DNA of 64,000 bases from Glossina fuscipes. Lineage: Eukaryota > Arthropoda > Insecta > Diptera > Glossinidae. The translations under genes were made by a program, and so were the position numbers. The stretch spans positions 35,849,859 to 35,913,858 of the forward strand of contig NW_023998414.1 in assembly GCF_014805625.2 (NCBI RefSeq), read 5' to 3'. Positions 24,666 to 36,287 of the stretch are shown in pieces. Numbering within the stretch: the first letter of the stretch is position 1; every line of letters starts with the position of its first letter. A model generated the notes under the pieces. It saw nothing but the letters and a program-made list of their open reading frames with translations. It was not told the DNA's origin and ran no database searches.

Positions 24666-27600
24666 TAAAAATCAGAATGGATCAAGGAAAAAGTTCATAG
24701 ATGCTTTGAAAATGCCGTTATTTTGGTAACGATATTTTAGTGCCTGTGAACAAGTGAATAACGAAAAGCCTGTGTTCATGTCGCGGACGACAAGACTTCG
24801 GGATTGCAAAGGAATAGCGCATGACGAGCTTCTCGAAATTGGCGTTACGTGTGGCTGCTCCTTTTACTGTCGCCGTGCTAACAGAAAAGTCTTCTCCTTC
24901 TACTACGAAAATGACCCGGGAAAAGTTCGTGGAGGCTTATAACGGACCTTATCACGTCAGGCTATCAAGTGTGATTGCTTTCGCACGATTCAATTACTGG
25001 TGTGAAACTGACTTTAAAACAAACCTGTGGAAATCATTTGGCTTAGCTTTTCATCAAGAAATTCTAGAAGTTCAACAACGACAACATAATGGTTTTAGCA
25101 AAAAACAAATGGCAAAAGGTTTTCAATCGAAGTAATATATAATCGGTTTAATAATATGATTAGAAATGTAAGCGAAAAATATGTTTACGTTTCGATGATG
25201 AAAAAACGCTATGAACTTTTTTTTCTTCTTCTTATTCTGTTATGTATTATTTAAAAGCTTGAGATTCTTGACGATACGTTTTTTCGTTTGACCGTTGAAG
25301 TCATTCGTTTAGTTATTTCTTTCCTCCATCTGTCCACCTCCGATTGTCCGTCCGTCCGTCCGGCCCAATCCATCTTTTTACATGTTTACTTTTCGCATGT
25401 ACATTTTGTCTAAGCATCCGTCTATCTGTCATTTGGTGATCTGTTTTACGATGCGACTGCTTGGCCGGCAATTTATCTCTTCTTTTCGATTTTATTCGCG
25501 AATAAAAAAGAAAAATCATGTGTTCTGCAACCATTCAAAGATCTACTGAGGCTTGTGTGAAATGATGCGGATTTCCCATGGATCCGCTTGATGTGACATT
25601 TAAAACTGGAATTTTGCTAAATCGATAAATCGTTTAGGACTTATTTCATATAATGGGAGTAAGCATACGATTCAAAAATTTGCAATCAATCATACAAAAA
25701 ACGTTTATTACTTTTTTGCCAAATATTGATTTATTGTTTTTAAAAGATATTCTAACGACGATAACGGACGATTCTCATACTTATTGATATTGATCTATGA
25801 TTAGTTTCCGTTTGGCTTTAGAGCTAGTTGATCCTAAAAATTGATCAACGAGTCACTATATTGATCTATTGACCCTGAAGCTGATACGGATTTCTATTGA
25901 AAAATGTTGCTAACGTATAATATTTTAAGAAATGAAAAAGTGTCATGTCAATATAAAAAATAAAAAATAAAAATTAAAAAAATAAAAATAAAAATCTCTC
26001 CTTAGAGTATATATGTAGATATATAAATTATGTTAGCTCATATTTCACAAGTTTTAAGTTAAGTCGTCTTTAAGAGATTTCGATTTAATAATTTGTTAAA
26101 AGTTCCTTTCACTTTTTGAGCATTTAAAAAATTCAAAATCATCGCATTATAACTCTTTGCCCTACAGATTCACAGCATTTTAGTAGCATAACGGATAAAT
26201 AATTTTTTATTTGTGGAACGCCTATAGCATTGGCGTTTGTATTATTGTCTACTTTTTTTAATGCAAACTGTTACTTATATCACACAATGTACTCTATTAA
26301 GGTCTGTTGAAGAGCATAAAAACGCTTAAATTTAATATTAATTCAGAGGTTTTTTTTTATTGTTTTTTTTTTTTTTTTTTTTTGGGTGATCGTTAAGCAC
26401 CTGTTGTTATTGACAATAATTGTGAAACTGTGTGAACGTAATGCTGGCAATGACGTCTTTGCGAAACTTTATGATGCTCAGTACTTAAACTTTCTTTTAG
26501 GGCGCGTGCTTGCTTGTTTGAATGAATATATGTACATGTGTGTAAATTAACTTAAATTTTAAAAGCGAAAAAAAAAAAAAATAAATAAATAAATAAAAAA
26601 AAAATAAAACAACAATCAACACAAAATAAGTTTCACTTTTTGTCATGTGACGTTATTTTGTATTTATTGACAAAATATTTAATGTTAAGATTGCAAGGTT
26701 GAAAGAGAAATTTCAGAAAAGCAATGAAATTTTTAGACCAAAATAATTCAAGTGAATTGATTAGCATTTCGCATTGAGTATTAGCTCGAAATTGCTAAAA
26801 ATAATCGACAAGAAAACTATGAGAATGACTTGCTGTCTTTGTGATGATAATATAGAAAAACAATAAAAAAAAAAAAAAAAAGAAACAAACTCATTTAAGT
26901 TAATTAATTAGGTCTTTATTAAATTTATTAAAAAACCTTAATCAAAAAATAAATCATGTTTTCAAAGTCTTTACAACATCAACTTTTAAGTTCTCCTAAA
27001 CTCATGTACTTTTGTACCTTTGAAATCCTTTTCTCTTTTTTTCTCCTATTCTCGTTTTCTTCTATCTGCCACTAAGAGATGGCGGCATAATAAATTCTCA
27101 TTGCACATTTGTAACATCAACGAAAAATGCCTAAGAGATCCTATGAACTATATATACATATATATATGTATATGTTCTTGATCGGCGTAAAAAAAAAAAA
27201 AATTCCAATCATGCTGTTTGTTGACTGTTCATTCTCGGAAGGTTGACGCAATCGCGACAATCGCGAAATAGCATAATAGAATAATATCGAGCATATACTC
27301 GTAATTTACATATCAAGTCTGAAAATTGCATCTAAAGTTGAAGCAAAGAGACGGTGTGCGAATAAGACGCACATGAATGAAAGCTAAGGGAACCAATCGA
27401 TCATTCCTAATGTGAGTAGGCGGGCATCGAAGATTCGACTTAAGATACATGTTTAAATTTCTAGCTTGTTTTTTTTTTTTTTTTCTTTTCTTGTTTTGAG
27501 GAATAAGCAGACAGACAGAAAACGACAGAGCGGCCTTAACGAATAACTTTTCATACACACTTGGATAATAATTTTTCATTTAGAGTAATAAATGCAAAGG

Positions 27601-27797
27601 GAGTGCAAGTTGGAACGTGTATGTATTTTCCTATAGTAGTTATCTAGACCTGTACGGGCGGTTGTATATGTAAAGCACATACAGACAGCTCGCAGGGTAG
27701 AAGAAATATGGATTCATTGCCTCAAGTATAATAAGATGGAAAAGAAAGATATATAGAGGAGAAGTACGTTCCTCTGTTATCCTTTTTTCATGTTTTT

Positions 27798-27831
<34 letters not shown>

Positions 27832-28148
27832 TATTCCTTAAGTTTATAACACTACTTAACAGAGTATTTGCCAAGGATTACAAGCATAATGGATGCAGAC
27901 ACATAATATCCGTTCGTTTTTAATAACATAAGAAAATCTATGGCGCTCGGCTTTTTTTTTTACTTAAGATTTTCGCAGTTGGTTTATTTTTCCATTTCGC
28001 TCCCTCTATATCACTCACTCACTCATCCTCTCTCTCTCTCTCTCTTCCTCTTTTCCTTTCTCGGTTTTTTTTTTTTGTTCTTGTGGTTATTGTACTCAAC
28101 TCCCCATTTACGACAAGGAATTTTGCTGTTAATTGGAGTAAGAAGAAG

Positions 28149-28180
<32 letters not shown>

Positions 28181-29857
28181 CTAACACAGATTATGTATAA
28201 AAGAAAAACATAAAAGATTAACACTGTAATTTATGGTTGCTTCTATTATTGCTGTTGTTGTTGTCAGTTTAGGAGCTATGAACAATTTAAAAAAAAAAAC
28301 ATAATTTTTTTCTTGTATCGTTAGATCTTTGCTTTCTTTTTAGGTCAATTTTGTTATCATTTAATGCTTAAAGTTTCTTATTTTATTTTTTTTTTAATAT
28401 ATTTTTTATTTTGAAAGCTTTCTTTTCGCAAGCAGAATGCATTGCATTTTTGAATGCAGGCATTAGAGTGACTCATTAGTTTCTGTTATTAAAATTTTTT
28501 TATAATTTCTCTTGAATAAAACAAATAAAAATAATATATATATATATACATATATATAATGATATTAGATACAGAGGTGATTTATTTGTTCCGTATATCG
28601 TACATCGAATATCGTATATCGTATGCCATTTGATTTGATTAAATTGGATGAATTTATTGGGCGTAATTTCCCAAAATTTTCCTTCTCAATGAAACCATTT
28701 ACACATACTACGACAACATTGTATAAATATATCACAACAAATAGATGGGATTGCCCCTTCATATGGAGAGAATTCGTCAACGAGTTGATGTCATTTTCAA
28801 TTTTCCATAATTTTTGTGTTGTCAACATCTGTTCTATTGTCATTTCGATCACACTTAATCATTTAATCGGGAAAAACTGGAAAATCTTCAGACATGAATC
28901 GATACAAACTCGCCTGCACCAGTCGCCTACTTGTACTGCTGTACTTGCAATAATGAATGATTCACATTGAAAAAGTCTTGAATAAAGTAAATTATATAAT
29001 AGTATAAAGGAAGCATCTGAGTTTGTGGTAATTCAAGTGTTATAGACGAACCGGTTTTCGATTTTGATCAGGGTTTAGGTTAAGTTAGTTAGGTATGATG
29101 CACATTATTTATTCATATATCATATCATATTAATGGGCCGCCTTGCCACAAAAATGTTGCAAATATTGCGAACTTGAGGAAATTTTTTAAAACGAACGAT
29201 TTTGTGAGCACACTAATGTTGGGAAAACATGCGTATGTCTATGCTGTTTGTCTGGTGCCATAGAGAGTTACACATTTGTCATATCTGTACGTTTACTCAT
29301 TTAAGTTAATATTATTGTCACATACATAAACCATATTTTACACTTCAGTAGTTACATCCCATGCACGTGCACAAAAATACATCGTCTAACCTAATAGATA
29401 ACAATTGAAGAAAACATACATACATTTGTTGTATAAAAGTTTCATGCAATTTAAATTTGATTGTGAAGTAAAAAAAAACAAAAAAAAAAACACATAAACA
29501 AATAAAATGAAAAATGAAAAATGAAAAAGTTCTATATTTTCAACCTAAATAAAATGTTAACTTAAAATTAATATTTAATAGTTTATCATAACTGAATAGA
29601 GGATACTTTGGTTTGCTCCTATAGATCTAACCCGTTCATTTTCGAACAAATTGGAAATTTATGAAAAACAAATTCTAGGTTTCGCTTGATATGATGCACA
29701 ACTAAAGGAAATACAATTGAACCTGTTTTTATTCTACCCGCACGAAGAGAAAAAATTTATTCAAAAATTTCATGAATAGTTAGTTATAACAAATCACTTC
29801 ATCATCACATACTAATTCACTAACAAATTTATTGCATAGGGTTTGTGTGAAAGAGTG

Positions 29858-29879
29858 CCCCCCCCCCCCCCGCCCCCCC
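29858..29879. repeat. Poly-C tract C14-G-C7
   Basis: Fourteen C, one G and seven C in otherwise AT-rich DNA. On the minus strand these are G runs. A similar but shorter tract (GGGCCCCCCCCCTCCCC) is near 48263-48279. Confidence 0.9.
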
Positions 29880-31662
29880 TACTGAAAATAGCGACATCAT
29901 GCTTTCCAAATAACAAAATTACCCATGAACACATTTTAAAGCGTTTAAGTTCCCATTTTAAATATCGAGAGACACAAATTTTCAAAGAGGTCCATTAATC
30001 GACGGGCCTACTACCTGTAATCAAAAATGCGTATATTCTTGCTGTTAATTATTTCGTAAACGCTCTCATCTGTTGAGGTGCTTGCAGTCGATTCACTTTT
30101 CGTGATCATACGCGCTCGGTAATAAATTATTGCGATAATGAGATTATTTGATCAGCTACTTGTAAATGCTGCCGCGATAGTCAAATATAAACGATCGAAG
30201 TTGTTTGTGGAGTTACGAAATTCTTCCGAAATTACTTTCCTTTCTAATATGTATAGTATGATGAGCGCCAGAAAGCAGGATGGAGAGGGAAATAGTTATG
30301 TATGTGGTGGCCGCAACTTAGTGCTTTTGGAACTCAATCGATAAGTGTTATGAGCGTTCGCTATAGCTACGATCAAATAAAACTGCACTTGACACTTGAG
30401 ATTTCGCAACGCTGCGAACACTGATTTGATAGTCGCGGTCGATATTACAAGAAACTGCTTTTGAAATTTGCTATAAAGTTCGATCTCTACATATATATAT
30501 ATATATTTCATCCGCTATCATAGCGGAATTCATGAACTGTTAAGTGAACGATAATGTCACCATCATTTTTGGAAAGACATCATTCATTCATATTTATATA
30601 ATGTGCAAGAAAAGATCGAATCGAATAAAAAAAAAATTGCATAAAAATTCTCGCACAAAAACAGCATCAACCGTAGCACTAATAGCATATTTGATATTTG
30701 TTAAGAGTAAATATTGATTCGGCCATCGGTAATGGGTTTTTGTAAAATTTTATTTGAAAATACTTATTCTGGAGTATTTAAGTGTTTTTATATATGCAAT
30801 GTTTACAAAATCGCATCGAAGATCGCAAAAAATATTTATATACGAAATGACTTCTCAAACATCATCACATTCCCATATTTCATAAGATTATAAAATTTTG
30901 TGATTCAATTTTCATTTATCGAAGCATTTACATTATATATCACCAATATCAAGGACATTAGAAGATCACAGAAGTTATTTAAAAATCATAATTTTAACGT
31001 ATATGAGAATATAATGACAACTTGTTGCTTTATACGTAGAAATATATAGAATCTCTGGTTCATCTTCTACCTCTCTATCATATCTGCATCCAGGTATGCA
31101 AATATGTAATTAAAAGTCAATAAGAATTTTCCATTTAAGTCACATGGACTTAAGCAAGAGAATGATTTTTTTTCTCTCTTCTTTTGTTTTTCTTTTTTTT
31201 TATTAGGTTAACAGTAATCTAACTTTTCATTTTTTATCAGAAAAGAGCTGCACCTAAATTGAGTAAACAGAGACGTCGCGAAATAATATGCTTTGCACTT
31301 TTAAAGAATAATTCCCGACAAGTCAATACACTGCAGGAAAATCTGGTAGTTATTCTGGTGAATAGCTTTACAGAAATAATGCTTATCGTTCAAGCAATAT
31401 TCCTTTTTAGCCGCTTGGCCAATCAGTAGAGAATGCATAACGCATAAGACAATAATAATAAGCGATAATTGACGGTCGTACAACGGTGCCGCAAGTCAAT
31501 TAACCAAAATAATTTTTTCCTTGTGCTGTCTGTGACTTATCAGCTGATACTGAAGAGTTTTCTTTTAGCTATTTACACGGGGGTGTCAAATCTGTGGCGA
31601 GTCTACAGAAGCTATGACAAGTGTCATGGCTAGAGGATCGCTCATAACGCTCGAATACGATT

Positions 31663-31672
31663 NNNNNNNNNN
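31663..31672. other. Assembly gap (10 N) between near-identical 24-mers
   Basis: Ten N are placed at 31663-31672. The 24 bases on the left (31639-31662) and the 24 on the right (31673-31696) differ at only two positions. Both start with CGCTCA and end with CGAATACGATT. The gap may be an unmerged contig overlap or a collapsed tandem repeat. Confidence 0.95.
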
Positions 31673-32404
31673 CGCTCACAACGCCCGAATACGATTGTAA
31701 GTCTTGCTACTATTTGATCGCCTACAATAATTTATTTATTTTTAATTGTAATGAAATGTATTACGGTCGACACAAATAGGTTATGGACATAAGATGAAAG
31801 AAAAGTTGCAGTTGACGTTGATGCAACTTTTCTGTTGCACATTAATGACTTGATTGCAAACGATTCGACCGATGCTATCTGCATGTCCTCGATTGCATAA
31901 CTCACACCTTGTCGAGTATTGCTGTACATAATTTCCCAACAACTCATAGGAGTTTGTATCATCTACAGTTCATACATAAATAGTTTACTTTCTTTATATA
32001 TAGAGTTTTTTTAATTTTTAATTAGTAGGCGCGAGTCCTTGAATCCTTGTGTTTAGTGGATTTTTGAACAAACGAAAATAAATGAAATTTTTTTTTTTGG
32101 AGGCAATGTTTTAAAATTGAATTTCGATAGCTATGTGAGTACGGAAGTGTCCTTGTATAATGTGGTACTTATTGAACATGGTTTGAATACAACACAGTAC
32201 AAAATTTGCAAATATTATCCTTTGGGTTTTGTTATAAAACGATTTCAAAAAATCAATTATTGCTTTTTAGCTTTGCCGATTTGAAGAAACAACAAGAAAC
32301 AAGAAGACAAGTAAAGAACATGATATCCGGCCGTGATCGTTTTTTTTGTACCCATCAGTGTTATTCTAACAAAAAAAAAAAAAAAAAAACTAAAAAATAG
32401 AGAA

Positions 32405-32965
32405 AAATTACAGTTTTATACTCTACAATGGTAGGTGGGTGTGGTTAACTTGACCATTTCGTAGAATAAAAGTGCATATTTATGTGGTGTATGTGGCGAA
32501 AATAGGCGAAAAACACGGAAAGTAAAGATGTTTGCAGTTCTTGTTACAATCACGTATGGGCATTGTGGGCGTGTTCTTGTACGTGTTTCGCTTCATTTTG
32601 AAATAGCTTGCAAATTTGCCGGCGATAACTTAATTTTTACGATGACGACCTTGTTGGCAACGGACATTACACAGACGGACGGACAGACAGTCATGCTTAT
32701 ATATACTTTGCGGTAGCTATGAAACTTTGTTATTAGCATTGCAAGCTTTTCGACAAAATGAATATGCCCCTCGTCGTTCGGCGAAGTATGATCGCAAAAA
32801 CTAATATATTGATCGGCTTCAAATTTAAAAAAAAAAAAAAAAAACAATCTGTGGGTATTTGCTCATTGACAATGAATAAATGCAGGGGACGTCAAAGATT
32901 TTAATGTTGGTGGGTATGCGAGATTCGGCCCCATTCGAATGTGACTTTCTCTTAAGCTTAAGCAT
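32405..32965 (+). repeat. Dispersed repeat family B, copy 2
   Basis: It starts TTTTATACTCTACAATGGTA and has GGGCATTGTGGGCGTG, ACGGACATTACACAGACGG and GACAAAATGAATATGCCCC. It ends GGGTATGCGAGATTCGGCCC and CATTCGAATGTGACTTTCTC, a diverged form of the terminal hairpin. ORFs crossing it on both strands are shadows. Confidence 0.6.
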
Positions 32966-34063
32966 AAAATTCGATTTCGATACAACTCAGTGTACATTGC
33001 CTTGGTCGATGTTCTATTCAAGTTTAAATTATGATATTCTGTGTGATGATGTCTTAGGTTAACTTAATAAATAGAAAAGTTTCGTACAACATGGTTTCGA
33101 TAGAGCGCGATACCGATTAAACGTGTTATACAAAGGACGCCTGTAAATGAGTTACCTCATTCATGCTGATACTTTAAGGCATTTCGATTCGAAAAGTTTA
33201 CTAAAAGTCGGATAACAAGCTTATAAATTTCTTTCAAGTCTTTTATATGCTTCTTCATGTGCCCATTAATAAGGCTTCTTTCTATCTTATATTGCTTATG
33301 TGATTAAAATGTATATAAGAGAGAAGAAGGAATTGTTAGTTGCTTTCAGTTCTCCGATAATTTTCTCTTTGAAATGTTAGCACTTTTTTTAAAACATTTT
33401 TATGACTTTAACAGAAAATGTGTGTGTGTGTGTCTTCTATGCTGACAAATGCAGATCGCATTCAGCGGGATTTAGATGTTGGAATAGATTACAAAATTGG
33501 TAAGCATCAGGAGCGTATGGGCCCGGACTTGGCATCTTCAAGTTTCAAATTGTTTTTTTTATCGTAGTGTTTGAAGAATCTTCTGAATGGCATTAATTTA
33601 GTTGGAGAGTACGATTACAAAAATATCTTCTTCTTACAGATTACAGAACAGAATTTTAGATTAACATGTCATCAGAAAAATCGTGAATTAAATATAAAAT
33701 ATTATTATTAAATTTTAATCTGAATAAATTCATATATAATCAAAGCTTTGAAGGGCTCTATAGTTTGCCATAAACGTATTACAGGACTCTTTTCGTTGCC
33801 AAAAGACGGATTAGAAAATTCATAAAAAAATTTTGCAAAATATTTCTCTTTCAAATATCTGATGCATCAAGCAATAAAATTGCATTTATCATAATTTTTT
33901 AAGAAAACACATTATTATGAAATTCGTCATGTACGCTTAAAACAAACACTCCCTTAGTCGATAGTCGGCTAATTATATTTTTGAACTTCTTTAGCATAGA
34001 TTACCTTAACGATAGGAATAAATAATCTATGCTTATTAGAGCTGCTATAGTATTTTGTTTGAA

Positions 34064-34066
<3 letters not shown>

Positions 34067-34097
<31 letters not shown>
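34067..34097. repeat. (GT)n microsatellite
   Basis: About 15 pure GT units; a second, shorter GT run lies at about 34318-34338. Confidence 0.92.
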
Positions 34098-34099
<2 letters not shown>

Positions 34100-35506
34100 G
34101 ATAGACGAAGAATATTAAATTTAAATTTTGTGTCCTTTTTTTTTTTTTTGTTCATATAATTTCTTGTTTTTTTTCCTTTTTTCCTTCTTTCCTTTTCAAA
34201 GGTTTGTTTGTCACATCTAATCATTATTTACTTGATTTAATCCAAAGCTGTAATTTTCTCACTTTTTGTGTATGTTAGTCCTTGACTGTCTTTTTGTGTG
34301 CGTGTATGTATGTATGCATGTGTGTGTGTGTGTGTGTTTTCTATTAGTTAAAATTTCATATCTTCTGCATTATTCTGCTTTGCCTACCATTTGCACAGTC
34401 GTGATGAAGACGATGATGATGATGACGATGATGATGGGAAATTCTTTTTATTCTCAGTTGCATACACAGACGAGTGGAAGATGAATGAAGAAAAGCACCG
34501 CAAATATGCACAAACACACTCTGTAATCCTTTGAGCTGTTGTGCAAATGTTTTAGAATGGAATTACTTCCGGTTTAGCGTTAGGATAGAAGTTAACACAC
34601 GTTTGCCAAAAAAAAAAACAAAAAAAAAAAAAAAAAAAAAAAATTAAATACAAAAAAGATAAAAACGAAAGAGTAGAACGAAAAACGAAAAACGAAAAAC
34701 AAGAACGGAAACGGATATATGTGAGTTTATATTCTGTTTAGTTGGTATGCTCTTTATTTTCGGTTTTTCTTTCACTTTACTGTATCAACATCAGATTTTT
34801 GTTTTGTTTTTTTTTTTGTTTTTATTTTTTTATTTATTTATAATATTTTTTTTTTTTCGCTTATTTTGTAATATATTTAAGCTTGTCTTATAAGCTTTAT
34901 GAAAAATAAAACAAAAAAAAAAAAAAAAAAAACAGAAAAGGTATTCAGGAATAAATAAATAAATAAATGATAGAACCGACACACAACGTCCACGTTATGA
35001 CAACCGCTGTTTGCTACGTTAAACACAAAAATGCTGACGCCAAACTGATAACAGTTGCTAATATAACCCTCCCCAAAAAAAAAAAAAAAAACAAAAAAAC
35101 AAAAAAAAAAAGACGAAAAGAAACAAAACCGAAATTTGCCTGAATTCCGTTCGTTTGGAAGATTCCAAAGTGTATTCGAGTGTTTAAACTGACTGAGCTG
35201 AACGCAAGTTAAAAATGAAAATTTTCTACAAACACCTTAACCGGCACAGGCAGTGCAATTATATCATACAATTTTTAAAGTAAACATCAGAGTCAAAAAG
35301 GCCTGAAGGAAATGGAGAAGAGTATGTTAAAAAGAGAAGAGACAGAAGCATAAAAATGAAAAATGCAAATAAAAAACGAAAGTGTTAGTGCTGAGACTAT
35401 GGTGAAGTTACACAAAACCATTTTCATTACGTTGAAGGTAAGATCACAGTAAGGCTAAGATCATCTCTGTAGCGACCGGTTTATAAAATTTTATTTATCA
35501 TAAAAC

Positions 35507-35535
35507 ATGCGATGCGATGCGATGCGATGCGATGC
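35507..35535. repeat. (GATGC)n pentanucleotide repeat
   Basis: ATGC followed by five GATGC units. It stands out as GC-richer than its surroundings. Confidence 0.9.
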
Positions 35536-35819
35536 AAGTTTACTAATATGTTCGTATCGTTTTGTAACATCTCTTCTAAGGACTATTTTGCCCCTAATAA
35601 CCTTGAAATTTTTTAGCCACATTTCTCTCTATAATCAAATCATTTTAACTTGACCTTAATAAATTTCTTCGAAATTAATTACAAGTAGTTTTTATGCAAA
35701 TAAACTCTCCATTGGTTAGAGACGAATTTTTTCAAAATTTCAAAATATTTTTTTTTTTTTTGCAATAATTTTTACCTAATTCAAGTTGTAAGATATGATG
35801 ATATAAATAACATCGCATA

Positions 35820-35910
35820 TTGGTCGTGGATTCAAATGTCAAGTGCGGCATAGTTTTCAATGAAGCGGACACTAATGCCTTAAATTAAAAATAATAAGAT
35901 ATAAAATATT
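35820..35910 (+). mobile_element. Fragment of the same SINE family (5'-truncated, diverged)
   Basis: The stretch TTGGTCGTGGATTCAAATGTC matches the B-box region of the 40.2-kb copy (ATGGTCGGTGGGTTCAAATC), followed by a similar GCGGCATAG and a short AATAATAAG tail. The tRNA-like head is missing and the body is much shorter. It is an old fragment or a chance partial match. Confidence 0.4.
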
Positions 35911-36236
35911 TTTAAATTCCAAAGTTTAGGTCTTAGTTCAAGGATCATTCAATCAATTGAATGATTTTGATTTCGAGTCGTATCAGCTAAGGGTATCTAC
36001 GGTTTACTTCAAAGCTATTATTTCCTGATAATCAAATTTCATTGCCAATGTAATCGTATATGAACCGCTTTTAATATATTCACCACTTATTAAAGCGTAT
36101 GCATGTTTGCTATTTCTGTGTGAGTCATGTTACGCAACCTTGCTGCTTTCCTATAAGATCGCATTATGACAATTTTACTCTCTTTAGAGAAAAAGTAAGC
36201 AAACCAAACAATTTCGCTTTCATTTACATTATTATG

Positions 36237-36244
36237 AACCAATC

Positions 36245-36285
<41 letters not shown>

Positions 36286-36287
36286 TT
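36237..36287. repeat. (TA)n tract between inverted arms AACCAAT / ATTGGTT
   Basis: About 17 TA units lie between AACCAAT (36237-36243) and ATTGGTT (36281-36287), which are exact reverse complements. The whole could form a long cruciform. Confidence 0.85.

Larger units (their letters stand above)
24666..32404. other. No convincing gene; two open frames of unknown meaning
   Basis: Plus frames at 24754-25135 (two overlapping, 62 and 104 codons) and 28623-28970 (115 codons, with an antisense frame of 95) have mixed composition, but no splice context, promoter or known motif. A GTCCGTCCGTCC block at 25346-25361 may be an eroded family A repeat. Poly-T and poly-A runs are at 27800-27830 and 28149-28178. 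Confidence 0.5.
32966..35819. other. No gene seen
   Basis: GT microsatellites, poly-A/T runs (34600-34643, 34915-34932, 35075-35111) and ACGAAAA short repeats near 34678-34701. No exon-like segment was found. Confidence 0.6.

Noticed and set aside
28565..28970. Overlapping sense and antisense frames (115 and 95 codons)
   Set aside because: No recognisable motif, no splice context and biased AT-driven composition; left as unexplained rather than called a gene.
29068..29096. AGGTTAAGTTAGTTAGG resembling insect telomeric TTAGG repeats
   Set aside because: Too short and imperfect, and flies do not use TTAGG telomeres; such strings are common by chance in insect DNA.
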